Positions 1 through 6,133 are shown, numbered from the stretch's first letter. The stretch is DNA of 7,271 nucleotides from Wenzhouxiangella sp. (GCA_007119095.1 SKQI01000195.1:1-7271); one strand, 5' to 3'. The notes: generated by a model from the sequence alone, not told the origin. Made by a program: numbers and translations.

Positions 1-176
1 GCATGCCCATGATCAACGCCGAAGACGGCGTCTGGAGCTGCACCCTGGTCGGCAACTGCTCGGCCGTTTGCCCCAAGGACGTGGACCCGGCGGCAGCGAT
101 CAACCGCAACAAGCTAGAAAGCGCCAAGGACTATTTCCTGCGCTTCCTGAAGATCGGTTCGGGAGGGGCAAAATGA
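1..176 (+). CDS. frdB: Fumarate reductase iron-sulfur subunit, C-terminal end (partial)
   Basis: The gene runs in from outside the window; the first whole codon is at 3 and the stop is the TGA at 174-176. The visible ~57 residues contain the C-terminal cysteine cluster C-x5-C-x3-C-P (around 'CTLVGNCSAVCPKDVDPAAA'), which in FrdB/SdhB proteins supplies ligands for the iron-sulfur centres that pass electrons from quinol, through the membrane anchors, to FrdA. The run 'VCPKDVDPAAAI' closely resembles E. coli FrdB, followed by the usual short basic helical tail. The stop overlaps the frdC start as ATGA, so the two are translationally coupled. Identity is strong because of the motif and the frdC-frdD genes that follow. 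The upstream frdA and most of frdB are not visible. Confidence 0.93.
   Translation, partial: MPMINAEDGVWSCTLVGNCSAVCPKDVDPAAAINRNKLESAKDYFLRFLKIGSGGAK
162..166 (+). promoter_or_regulatory. Ribosome binding site of frdC
   Basis: GGAGG lies six bases before the ATG at 173, inside the last codons of frdB. This strong Shine-Dalgarno sequence fixes the frdC start at 173. An upstream in-frame ATG at 68 would add 35 residues read out of frame from frdB and is not a credible start. Confidence 0.7.
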
Positions 177-559
177 AAGCGCATTACCAACGACCGATGG
201 GACGCTGGTATCTGCGGCCTTTTTATCTGTTCGTTTACACGCTGCGTGAGCTGACCGCCGTCTTCGTGCTGCTCTATGCCCTGGTCCTGCTGGCCGGGCT
301 GGCTGCACTGGCCGTCGGTCCGGACGCCTGGGCCGGCTACCGTCAGGCGCTGACTCATCCCCTGTCGATCGGGCTGCATGGGTTGATTCTGGTCGCCGCC
401 CTGTATAACAGCATGACCTGGTTCATGGTCGCGCCGAAGGCCATGCCGGCGGTGTTCATCGGCACCCGTCCGCTGCCCGGACTGCTGATCACGCTGGCGC
501 ATATCGTTGTGTTTCTGCTCGTGTCGGTGGCGCTGCTGGTATTGGCGGGGGCAGGCTGA
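173..559 (+). CDS. frdC: Fumarate reductase membrane anchor subunit C
   Basis: A 128-residue integral membrane protein that, with FrdD, anchors FrdAB to the inner membrane and forms the menaquinol site for anaerobic fumarate respiration. Family features are visible: an N-terminal 'RPM...W' and 'PFY' segment, the 'LREL/GTAV'-type start of helix 1 with Glu26 (equivalent to E. coli Glu29), 'GPDAWAGY' in the loop, and 'TWF-x-x-APKA' after helix 2. Three hydrophobic helices lie at about 28-48, 64-85 and 105-125, as expected for FrdC (about 130 residues). The start at 173 is set by ATGA overlap with frdB and a GGAGG. One oddity: the position of E. coli FrdC His82 (helix 2, before 'TWF') holds Asn79. 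frdD starts two bases after the stop. Confidence 0.93.
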   Translation: MKAHYQRPMGRWYLRPFYLFVYTLRELTAVFVLLYALVLLAGLAALAVGPDAWAGYRQALTHPLSIGLHGLILVAALYNSMTWFMVAPKAMPAVFIGTRPLPGLLITLAHIVVFLLVSVALLVLAGAG

Positions 560-561
560 AC

Positions 562-927
562 ATGTCCAATCAAAGCAAACCGCGATCACACGAACCCATC
601 GTCTGGCTGCTGTTTGCCGCCGGCGGCATGGTCGCTGCCATGCTGATGCCGGCCCTGGTCCTGATTACCGGCATCGGTGCGCCGCTGGGCCTGCTGGCCG
701 AAGATAGCTTGAGCTACGAGCGTGTCATAGCCATGCTGGGCAGCCCCGTGGGCAAACTGCTGGCCTTCCCGCTCATCTCCTTGCTGTTCTGGCATGCCAT
801 GCACCGCATCTTCCACGGTCTGCATGATCTTGGCATCCATGCCGGCCTGGCTTACTACCGCGTGCTTTGCTACGGTTTTGCCTTGTTGGCCACGCTGCTG
901 ACAGCCGGCATTCTGTTCCTGATTTGA
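562..927 (+). CDS. frdD: Fumarate reductase membrane anchor subunit D
   Basis: A 121-residue membrane anchor, the partner of FrdC in quinol:fumarate reductase. It aligns over its whole length with E. coli FrdD (119 residues). Shared features are 'EP-x-x-W-x-LF-x-AGGM' near residue 11-23, 'PLGLL-x-x-D-x-LSYERV' at 41-55, and the histidine-rich 'H81 R82 ... H85 ... H88 D89 L' patch at the end of helix 2, which faces the quinone and iron-sulfur side in this family. Three hydrophobic segments lie at about 13-42, 62-80 and 98-121. It follows frdC by two bases, with purine-rich GGGGGCAGG ahead of the ATG. The protein appears complete, but its stop abuts a truncated alcohol dehydrogenase gene with no intergenic space, so the operon's natural 3' flank has been lost or replaced. 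Confidence 0.94.
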   Translation: MSNQSKPRSHEPIVWLLFAAGGMVAAMLMPALVLITGIGAPLGLLAEDSLSYERVIAMLGSPVGKLLAFPLISLLFWHAMHRIFHGLHDLGIHAGLAYYRVLCYGFALLATLLTAGILFLI

Positions 928-1840
928 ATGCTTCATGATTGGGGTATGACCCACTACCCGGTGGTCCCGGGGCATGAGATCGTGGGAACGGTCACGGCGG
1001 TTGGCAGTTCAGTGGCCGGCTTCAAGCCTGGTGATCGGGTCGGCGTCGGCTGCCTGGTTGACTCCTGCCGTCAGTGCGCATCCTGCGAAGACGGGCTGGA
1101 GCAGTACTGCGAGAATGGTTCGGTTGCCACCTATAACAGTGAGGACCGGCACGACGGATCGCGTACCTGGGGTGGTTATTCCGAGTCCATCGTCGTCAGT
1201 GAGCGCTTTGTCCTGCGCATTCCGCAAGCGCTGGACCCGGCCGCGGCAGCACCGCTGTTATGCGCCGGCATTACTACGTATTCGCCGCTCAAGCACTTCG
1301 GAGTCGGTTCCGGCCATCGCCTCGGCGTGATCGGAATGGGCGGCCTGGGGCATATGGGGATCAAGTTCGGTCGCGCCCTGGCGGCGGAAGTGACCGTATT
1401 CACCCGCTCGGCCGCCAAGGCTGCCGAGGCCGAACGACAGGGGGGCGCATCATGTCATCGTCTCTACCGACGAGGCCGAGATGGAAGCTGCCGCCGGCCG
1501 CTTTCATTTTCTGCTCAATACCGTGCCGGTGTCGCATGATCTCAATCCATACTTCAACACCCTCAAGCGCGACGGCACGATGATCCTGGTCGGCCTGGTC
1601 AATCCGATCGAGCCGCCGCTGCACCCGGCAGCCTTGCTGTTCAAACGGCTCAGCCTGGCCGGATCATTGATTGGCGGCTTGCCCGAAACCCAGGAGATGC
1701 TGGACTTCTGCGCCGAGCACGAGATTGCCTGCGATATAGAAATGCTCGATATCCGCAACATCAATGCCGCCTATGAGCGCATGCAACAAGGTGATGTTCG
1801 CTACCGCTTCGTTATCGACATGGACAGCCTGCGTATCTGA
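928..1840 (+). pseudogene. Zinc-dependent alcohol dehydrogenase (YahK/CAD-like), 5'-truncated and frameshifted
   Basis: This is a remnant of an NADP-type medium-chain zinc alcohol/aldehyde reductase of the cinnamyl-alcohol-dehydrogenase group, similar to E. coli YahK. In frame from 928 it shows the catalytic zinc ligand motif 'PGHEIVG', the structural-zinc cysteines C-x2-C-x2-C-x7-C, the second catalytic-zinc Cys in 'APLLCAGITTYSPL', and the nucleotide-binding 'GMGGLGHMGI'. The frame breaks at a run of six G at 1440-1445; with five G it would continue as 'ERQGAHHVIVSTDEAEM'. From there it reads 'FHFLLNTV', 'LKRDGTMILVG', 'GSLIGGLPETQEMLDFCAEH', 'INAAYERM' and 'RYRFVID' to the TGA at 1838. Repaired, it would be 303 residues against about 349 for YahK. 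The ~46 missing N-terminal residues include the catalytic 'CGVCHSDLH' cysteine. The frdD gene lies immediately upstream in the same frame, so no alternative start can restore them. I expect no active dehydrogenase. Confidence 0.88.
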
Positions 1841-1895
1841 TCTGCGCCTATCACCCAGTGCCTCCCGATCATTCCGTTTCGTAACCCTGTCCCAT

Positions 1896-1926
1896 GCGGT
1901 CAGGACCGCGGCAATGACAGTTGCCG
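1896..1926. terminator. Tandem small inverted repeats between convergent genes; possible weak terminator
   Basis: The 96-base gap between the alcohol dehydrogenase stop (1840) and the convergent SUMF1 stop (1937) holds two overlapping inverted repeats: GCGGTC-AG-GACCGC (1896-1909) and CGGCAA-TGACAG-TTGCCG (1909-1926). The second gives a six-pair stem with a six-base loop, about ten bases beyond the minus-strand gene's stop. Neither is followed by a T run on either strand, so a classical intrinsic terminator is not supported. The placement is the main argument for a role in 3'-end formation. I see nothing else in this gap. Confidence 0.3.
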
Positions 1927-1936
1927 GTCGATGGCA

Positions 1937-2305
1937 TCAGTATCTGGCGACCCGAAATCCATAATTCGCAAAGCGACTGTCGATGGGCTGAGTGCCGCGA
2001 TAACTTGAGCGGACTACGCCACCAAAGTTGACATAGTTGCCGCTGCGCCAGACTGCGAGGCTGCAATCGCCTGACATCCATGCGCTGCCGTTGGTTGGAG
2101 CACCTACGTAGCTGTCGTTCCAGCAATCCTGTACCCATTCGGAGACGTTGCCGTGCATGTCGTAGAGACCAAAAGCATTGGGCGCAAAGCTGGCGACTGG
2201 CAGAGCAAGTGCTCGATTGACACCTTCCGGACAGTTGGGCGGCGGGTTCGGGCCGCGGAAGTTGGCCTGGTCAGTGGCAATGCAGTTGCCCGTAATTGAA
2301 TAGAG
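1937..2305 (-). pseudogene. Detached C-terminal half of the SUMF1/FGE-like domain
   Basis: These 122 codons complete the SUMF1 (FGE-sulfatase) domain of the FG-GAP protein but are out of frame with it. They read 'LYSITGNCIATDQANFRGP', then 'FGLYDMHGNVSEWVQDCW' (the hallmark 'GL-x-DM-x-GNV-x-EW' of this fold), then 'GGVVRSSYRGT', and end 'NYGFRVARY', the typical family C-terminus. No credible start or ribosome site of its own lies near 2305; longer readings upstream in this frame translate the antisense-free shadow of the neighbouring frame. The frame is recovered if one CT unit is added to the (CT)3 tract at 2302-2307, giving the family's usual spacing 'AARAGTT-x-x-YS'. The residues matching human FGE Cys336 and Cys341 are absent, so it is not a formylglycine-generating enzyme in the strict sense. 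Confidence 0.82.
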
Positions 2306-4157
2306 AGGTGGTGCCCGCTCGAGCAGCGTATTCCCACTCTGACTCCGATGGCAGGCGATAATCCTGGCCGGTCTTGTCGCCAAGCCAGGCAAGGTACTCC
2401 AACGCATCAGCGCGGCTGACGCCGCCCACCGGTCGCGAACCGCGGCCCAGTCCAGCGTCGTTGGGGCTGTGCGTGCAGCCGCCGTCAGCGACGCAGACAT
2501 CCCACTGCGCAAAGGTCACTTCGGTCATGCCAATGGCAAACGCGGGGACATTGACCTGGCGCTGGGGTCTTTCGTGTGGAAAACTCAGCGTAGCACCCGG
2601 TGGGCTTCCCTGGGCATAACTACCGGCGGGGATCATCATCATTTGCGGGCAATCCTCGCAGTCACGAAACTGGGCACCGGGCAGCAGCCAACCGGTGCCG
2701 AAACGATCGGCGAACAAGCGTTCCGAGCGCTCATAGACAAAAGCCAGTCCGGTTGCATTGGTTTCCGAAAGGAAGCTGCTCGGAGCACCGACGGCGATCC
2801 TGCCGGAGTTGCGATCCACGCCCAGTGCATAGCCGAGTTCTTCGCCCATCACGCCTTGTCGCAACACCGAGAACTGGTGGATGTCGGTCAGCAGTCGTTC
2901 CGTGCTTGTGGCGCTGAATCGATAGCGCCAAACCGAGGCCCGGTGCTCCTGGTCAACCCGGAATGGCTGACTGATCCAGAGATCCGTTCCTGACAGCGCC
3001 ACAGCGTGGCCGAAACGGCCACCGCCGGAGGGGTTGAGCTGTGCCATCTCTGCGCCGACCGAAGCCGCGGCTTGCCAACTGCTCGGCCCTCCTGGTAGCT
3101 GGAGTCTCAAGAAGCCGTAGACCATGCCGGCGCGGGCAGCCGTGGCGTCATGGCCTGCACCCGGCGCGCCAATCGCCACCCGTCCGTCTGACAGGCTGAC
3201 CGCGCGCCCGAACTCTGCACCGAACTGGCTTCCGCCGGGTCTGGAGAATCGCCGCACCTGGGCCCAGGAGCCGCTGGATATGGGTCGCTCATAGAGATAG
3301 GCCAACCCGGCGGCAACGGTGCCGTCCGGCCTGCCGGCGGGCATCCCGACCAACAGCCGCATCAGTGGGGAGTCGCCTTCTATTCGCTGCATTGACAGTG
3401 CCGCGCCAAAGCGCCAGTGGGCGGATTGCGGGTCGCCTTCATCGTCCGGGGACAGGTTGCCCCAGGCCATCCATTCCAGGGTCTGGCTGATCGGGTTGAG
3501 TGTGTAGCGAAAGACGCTCACCCCGCCGCGGGAACCGCCGCCCACGATCCCGCGCCCGGGACAGCCGATCGCAGCATAGGGACTGTTCGCAAGGCCGGTG
3601 CCGTCAGTGGCAACGGCATAGCCACACTGTTCTTCGGCTGCCTCACCCAGCACCGTGCGCTCCAATGTCAAAACGCCCGCTGTCGGATCCAGTCGGTAGA
3701 TCAGCGCCCGGCCACGTGCAGCCAGGTCATCGCTGCTATGGAATGGGCAGCCGATGACGGCGATGTTTCTGTTCAGCGCTACCGAGGAACCGCAAAGCGC
3801 GTTACCGCCAGCGGCAAACTGGATGCGGCGGCGCTGCACCCAGTCAGCGCCCTGGCGCTGGTAAAGGAACACCGCGCCTGTCAGGTCTTGATTGCTGTTT
3901 CGAAAGTACGGCACACCGACCAGCAACCAGTCACCATCCAAGGCCGCGCTGTAGCCGTAATCAGGCCAGGAGCCGGGATTGGTCCCCTCATCGAAAGCCG
4001 GCTCAAGGATCGCGCTCAGGAAAAAAGGCTCATAGCCCAACCCCTGAGTCTGGGTGCTGGTCAGGGGCAGAGTCGAATTGGCCATTACCGTTGAAAGCGG
4101 AAGATATACAGACAACAAGAGCAGTCGTTGCAGCCGATGGGTCAAGTTGCGGGGCAT
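2271..4157 (-). CDS. Exported FG-GAP beta-propeller protein with truncated SUMF1/FGE-like domain (frameshifted)
   Basis: The open frame gives 628 residues; repaired at 2302-2307 it would be about 740, ending at 1937. Residues 1-27 form a Sec signal peptide: basic N-terminus, hydrophobic 'LLLLSVYLPLSTV', likely cleavage after 'VMA'. Seven FG-GAP-type repeats follow at about 68-100, 121-154, 178-217, 249-289, 315-349, 381-412 and 440-477. Each has the pattern 'FG/YG-x-A-h-x-h ... hhVGhP ... G-x-hhhY', which suggests a closed seven-bladed propeller as in integrin-alpha-like proteins. A linker 'LFADRF' and a paired-Cys 'RDCEDCP' lead into the SUMF1 domain ('MMMIPAGSY-x-x-GS' at 506-518, 'EVTFAQWDVCV' at 546-556, 'YRLPSESEWEYAARAGT' at 600-616). 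The last ten or so residues before the TGA are frameshift product. Such proteins act outside the cytoplasm; substrate unknown. It is a single-gene unit convergent with the dehydrogenase remnant and divergent from the signalling remnant. Confidence 0.85.
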   Translation of the reverse strand: MPRNLTHRLQRLLLLSVYLPLSTVMANSTLPLTSTQTQGLGYEPFFLSAILEPAFDEGTNPGSWPDYGYSAALDGDWLLVGVPYFRNSNQDLTGAVFLYQRQGADWVQRRRIQFAAGGNALCGSSVALNRNIAVIGCPFHSSDDLAARGRALIYRLDPTAGVLTLERTVLGEAAEEQCGYAVATDGTGLANSPYAAIGCPGRGIVGGGSRGGVSVFRYTLNPISQTLEWMAWGNLSPDDEGDPQSAHWRFGAALSMQRIEGDSPLMRLLVGMPAGRPDGTVAAGLAYLYERPISSGSWAQVRRFSRPGGSQFGAEFGRAVSLSDGRVAIGAPGAGHDATAARAGMVYGFLRLQLPGGPSSWQAAASVGAEMAQLNPSGGGRFGHAVALSGTDLWISQPFRVDQEHRASVWRYRFSATSTERLLTDIHQFSVLRQGVMGEELGYALGVDRNSGRIAVGAPSSFLSETNATGLAFVYERSERLFADRFGTGWLLPGAQFRDCEDCPQMMMIPAGSYAQGSPPGATLSFPHERPQRQVNVPAFAIGMTEVTFAQWDVCVADGGCTHSPNDAGLGRGSRPVGGVSRADALEYLAWLGDKTGQDYRLPSESEWEYAARAGTTSLFNYGQLHCH

Positions 4158-4164
4158 CGCATTT

Positions 4165-4168
4165 TCCT
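4165..4168 (-). promoter_or_regulatory. Ribosome binding site of the FG-GAP/SUMF1 gene
   Basis: On the minus strand AGGA stands seven bases before the ATG at 4157-4155. It supports that start, as does the signal peptide that begins directly after it. I could not pick a convincing -35/-10 pair in the 209-base divergent gap (4158-4366). Confidence 0.5.
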
Positions 4169-4366
4169 ATCAAGAGAACAGATAAAAGGAAGAACGCGAT
4201 TCACTTGCGCCAGGGGTCAGGCAGATGCGGAAAAATGAAGAGTGCGTTGAATAGGTTGATGACTGCATGCCATCGGCACCTGACTTAGTCGACTTCGTTC
4301 GAATTCAGAGCCATAAGTACCTCATGATCCAACCCAACTCGTTTTCGATGCTGTTGCCAGCGAAGC

Positions 4367-5125
4367 GTGGCGGATCCTCAGTTGTTATACTCGGCTGTGA
4401 AAGGGTGGCCGCCGGTCAAATCCGGGCTCTTCCTCGGCCCGGTAACGACCGTGGCAGCGATGCTTGTAGCCGCCAGCTATCGTCTCTGGCTTGGTGGCAG
4501 CGGCATGTGGACCGGTGTGTTCGTTATCATTGCGACCGGCTCGATCGGACTGATTTGGCAGCGCTTTCGATCAGGTAGTCTGGCGTCGATTTCGATTCAG
4601 GAACTCTGGGTCTTTGGTGTGGCGGTTCATCTTGTCCTGCTGGCACTGATGCTTACCATTCCGGATGGAACGGCGCAGCAGGTGCTAACGGCTATTTCCC
4701 TCCCCATTCTGCTGATCTATCCACTCGCAACCGTCGCTCTTGGTCTATTGCTTTCCGCCCGCCTAAAACGACAAGCCATGACCGCTGCAGTGGCTGAGAG
4801 TGAAAAGCGCTACCGGAGCATTTTTGAGTCTGCCAATGTCGGCAAGTTCCTGATTATGACAACGGATCGACTGGAGCCCAATCAGTCGTTTTGTGACATG
4901 CTGGGCTATGAATTGAGCGAAATGAATCAGAAATCGCTGCCATCACTTTTGCCTGTTGATGAGCAAGAAGCGGTTGAAGAACGTTTGAAAAGGCTGCTGA
5001 CCGGGAAGGATGACATCTGGTGATTGGAGGCTATGCTGTTGCACAAGCAGGGCTTTTGGGTCTGGGCTGATATCAGCGTCAACTTGCTTTGCGATGAAAA
5101 TGGAAAGCCACTCTATTGCATCGGT
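4367..5125 (+). pseudogene. Decayed c-di-GMP signalling protein, N-terminal part: 5TMR-LYT membrane segment and first PAS domain
   Basis: The first piece of a broken sensor diguanylate cyclase/phosphodiesterase. It is open from a GTG at 4367 to a TGA at 5021. 'GLFLGPVTTVAAMLVAASYRLWLGGSG' near residues 20-46 is typical of the 5TM receptor domain seen in LytS-like and GGDEF proteins; further hydrophobic helices lie at about 50-66, 82-98 and 104-130. The usual first one or two helices and the 'FDGRS' segment before 'GLFxGP' are not recognisable upstream, so the 5' end also seems damaged and the real start is unknown. A PAS domain starts at 'ESEKRYRSIFESANVGK' (144-160) with 'NQSFCDMLGYELSEM'. 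After the TGA the same frame goes on with 'LEAMLLHKQGFWVWADISV' and 'DENGKPLYCIG', the C-terminal part of the same PAS, until about 5125 where similarity stops. Confidence 0.8.
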
Positions 5126-5964
5126 TACTTGAACTGTTTCCCGAACACCGGGGCTCGGCAATTTTCAAGGCCTACTGCCACGTTGCCAACACCGGAGAAA
5201 CTCGAATCATCGAAGGTGTATCGGTCGAGGGGATCGTCTCAAGGCCCATTTGGCTTCGGCTGGTTATCGTGTCAATGGGCGAGGAGATCGCTATCCTTTC
5301 CCAGGACATAACGCAGCGGAAACAAACCGAAGCCGAGATCCACAGGCTGGCCTACTTTGATTCTCTTACTGGCCTGCCCAATCGCCGACTGCTTCTTGAG
5401 CGGCTCCATCTGGCCATTGCCAATTGTCGGAGATTTGCGAAGCACGGCGCCCTCGTTTTTCTCGATCTGGATCATTTCAAGACGCTGAACGACACTCGCG
5501 GCCACGATGTAGGTGACCAGCTGTTGGTTGAAATCGGCCGACGTCTGAGTGAAAGCTTGCGGGAAAATGACACTGTCGCGCGCTTGGGCGGTGTCCATGT
5601 AAGAGGCTCCCTAATGCTGGAAGGGCTGAGCGGAGCGGCCGAGGAAGCGGCAATACAAGTCGGTCAGGTTGCAGAAAAGATTCGAACCTTTCTTGCCAGT
5701 GCGTATGAAATTGCCGGGGGAAGTTATCGCTGCACCGCCAGCCTGGGCGTTACTTTGTTCAACGGTCAGGAATCGTCGGTAGAGGCCGTGTTGAAGCAGG
5801 CGGATCTGGCGATGTACAGGGCAAAAGATAGCGGCAGAGATGCGATTCGGTTCTTTGATCCGGAAATGCAGACAGCGATGGAAGAGCGATTTGCGCTGGC
5901 GGTTGATCTGAGATCGGCATGTTCCGAAGGTCAGCTCGAACTGCATTACCAGGCATGGCTGTGA
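5116..5964 (+). pseudogene. Decayed c-di-GMP signalling protein, middle part: partial PAS, GGDEF with destroyed motif, start of EAL
   Basis: The continuation of the same gene in another frame. Residues 3-70 of this frame ('RLLELFPEHRGSAIFKAYC' to 'ILSQDITQRK') are the C-terminal half of a second PAS domain, lacking its first ~50 residues. The GGDEF domain follows: 'AYFDSLTGLPNRRLLLERL' (79-97), metal and substrate region 'LDLDHFKTLNDTRGHDVGD' (117-134), 'DTVARLGG' (152-159) and 'QADLAMYRAKDSGRDAIRFF' (228-247). The active-site GGDEF itself reads GG-VHV-RGSL, with two extra residues before 'MLEGLS', so cyclase activity is not expected. It ends with the first residues of an EAL domain, 'QLELHYQ' (273-279), then leaves homology and stops at 5962-5964. 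The ATG at 5116 is an accident of the frame, not a start; no ribosome site precedes it. Confidence 0.83.
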
Positions 5965-6022
5965 GGTTTTCCAAGGCTACCTCCTGGGCCGGCCAATGCC
6001 GCCATCGGAATTCGAGAAATTT
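5954..6022 (+). pseudogene. Residual C-terminal tip of the EAL domain
   Basis: Reading from 5954, the sequence gives 'HGCEVFQGYLLGRPMPPSEF', matching the very end of EAL phosphodiesterase domains (consensus 'GC-x-x-x-QGY-L-x-GRP-x-P-x-x-EFE'). It sits only a few bases after the domain's opening 'ELHYQ' in another frame. Everything between, about 200 residues including the EAL motif and all metal ligands, is gone. The frame has no stop before fetA and runs in frame through it, so automatic gene callers are likely to attach this tip to the ABC protein. Confidence 0.78.
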
Positions 6023-6133
6023 CATGCGTTGAACAAAGGCACCTCGGAATTTTTGCGATCAGTGCAGGCCTGGAGAATTGCCGTTATCTTTTTTCAGTCA
6101 AACTCATCGACCCGGTTGGGATACGCTCATGAC

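Noticed and set aside
68..172. Possible longer N-terminus of FrdC starting at 68
   Set aside because: The extra 35 residues are an off-frame reading of frdB; the GGAGG and ATGA overlap fix the start at 173.
131..589. Minus-strand 152-codon frame across frdC
   Set aside because: It is low-complexity, Gln/Arg/His-rich antisense of a membrane protein gene; frdC is unmistakable.
2469..2993. Plus-strand 174-codon open frame
   Set aside because: It is a shadow of the SUMF1/FG-GAP coding strand with no family similarity or ribosome site.
4060..4083. GGTCAGGGGCAGAGTCGAATTGG together with CAGGGGTCAGGC at 4210-4221 as a REP-like repeat pair
   Set aside because: The shared core is short, the first lies within the signal-peptide region coding sequence, and neither forms a clear hairpin.
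3417..4094. Plus-strand 225-codon open frame opposite the FG-GAP protein
   Set aside because: It is antisense to a signal peptide plus clear FG-GAP repeats, shows no recognisable domain, and is explained by codon bias of the real gene.
4354..4391. Promoter TTGCCA ... TATACT ahead of the 5TMR remnant
   Set aside because: The spacing is 26 bases, far from the usual 16-18, and no better -35 fits the TATACT.
5021..5023. TGA as a selenocysteine or recoded codon
   Set aside because: The position is not a conserved Cys in PAS domains, and the rest of the gene is plainly decayed.
6053..6104. Promoter for fetAB (TTGCGA ... TTATCT, or TTGCCG ... CAAACT)
   Set aside because: Spacings of 25 and 15 bases and poor -10 matches; not supportable from sequence alone.
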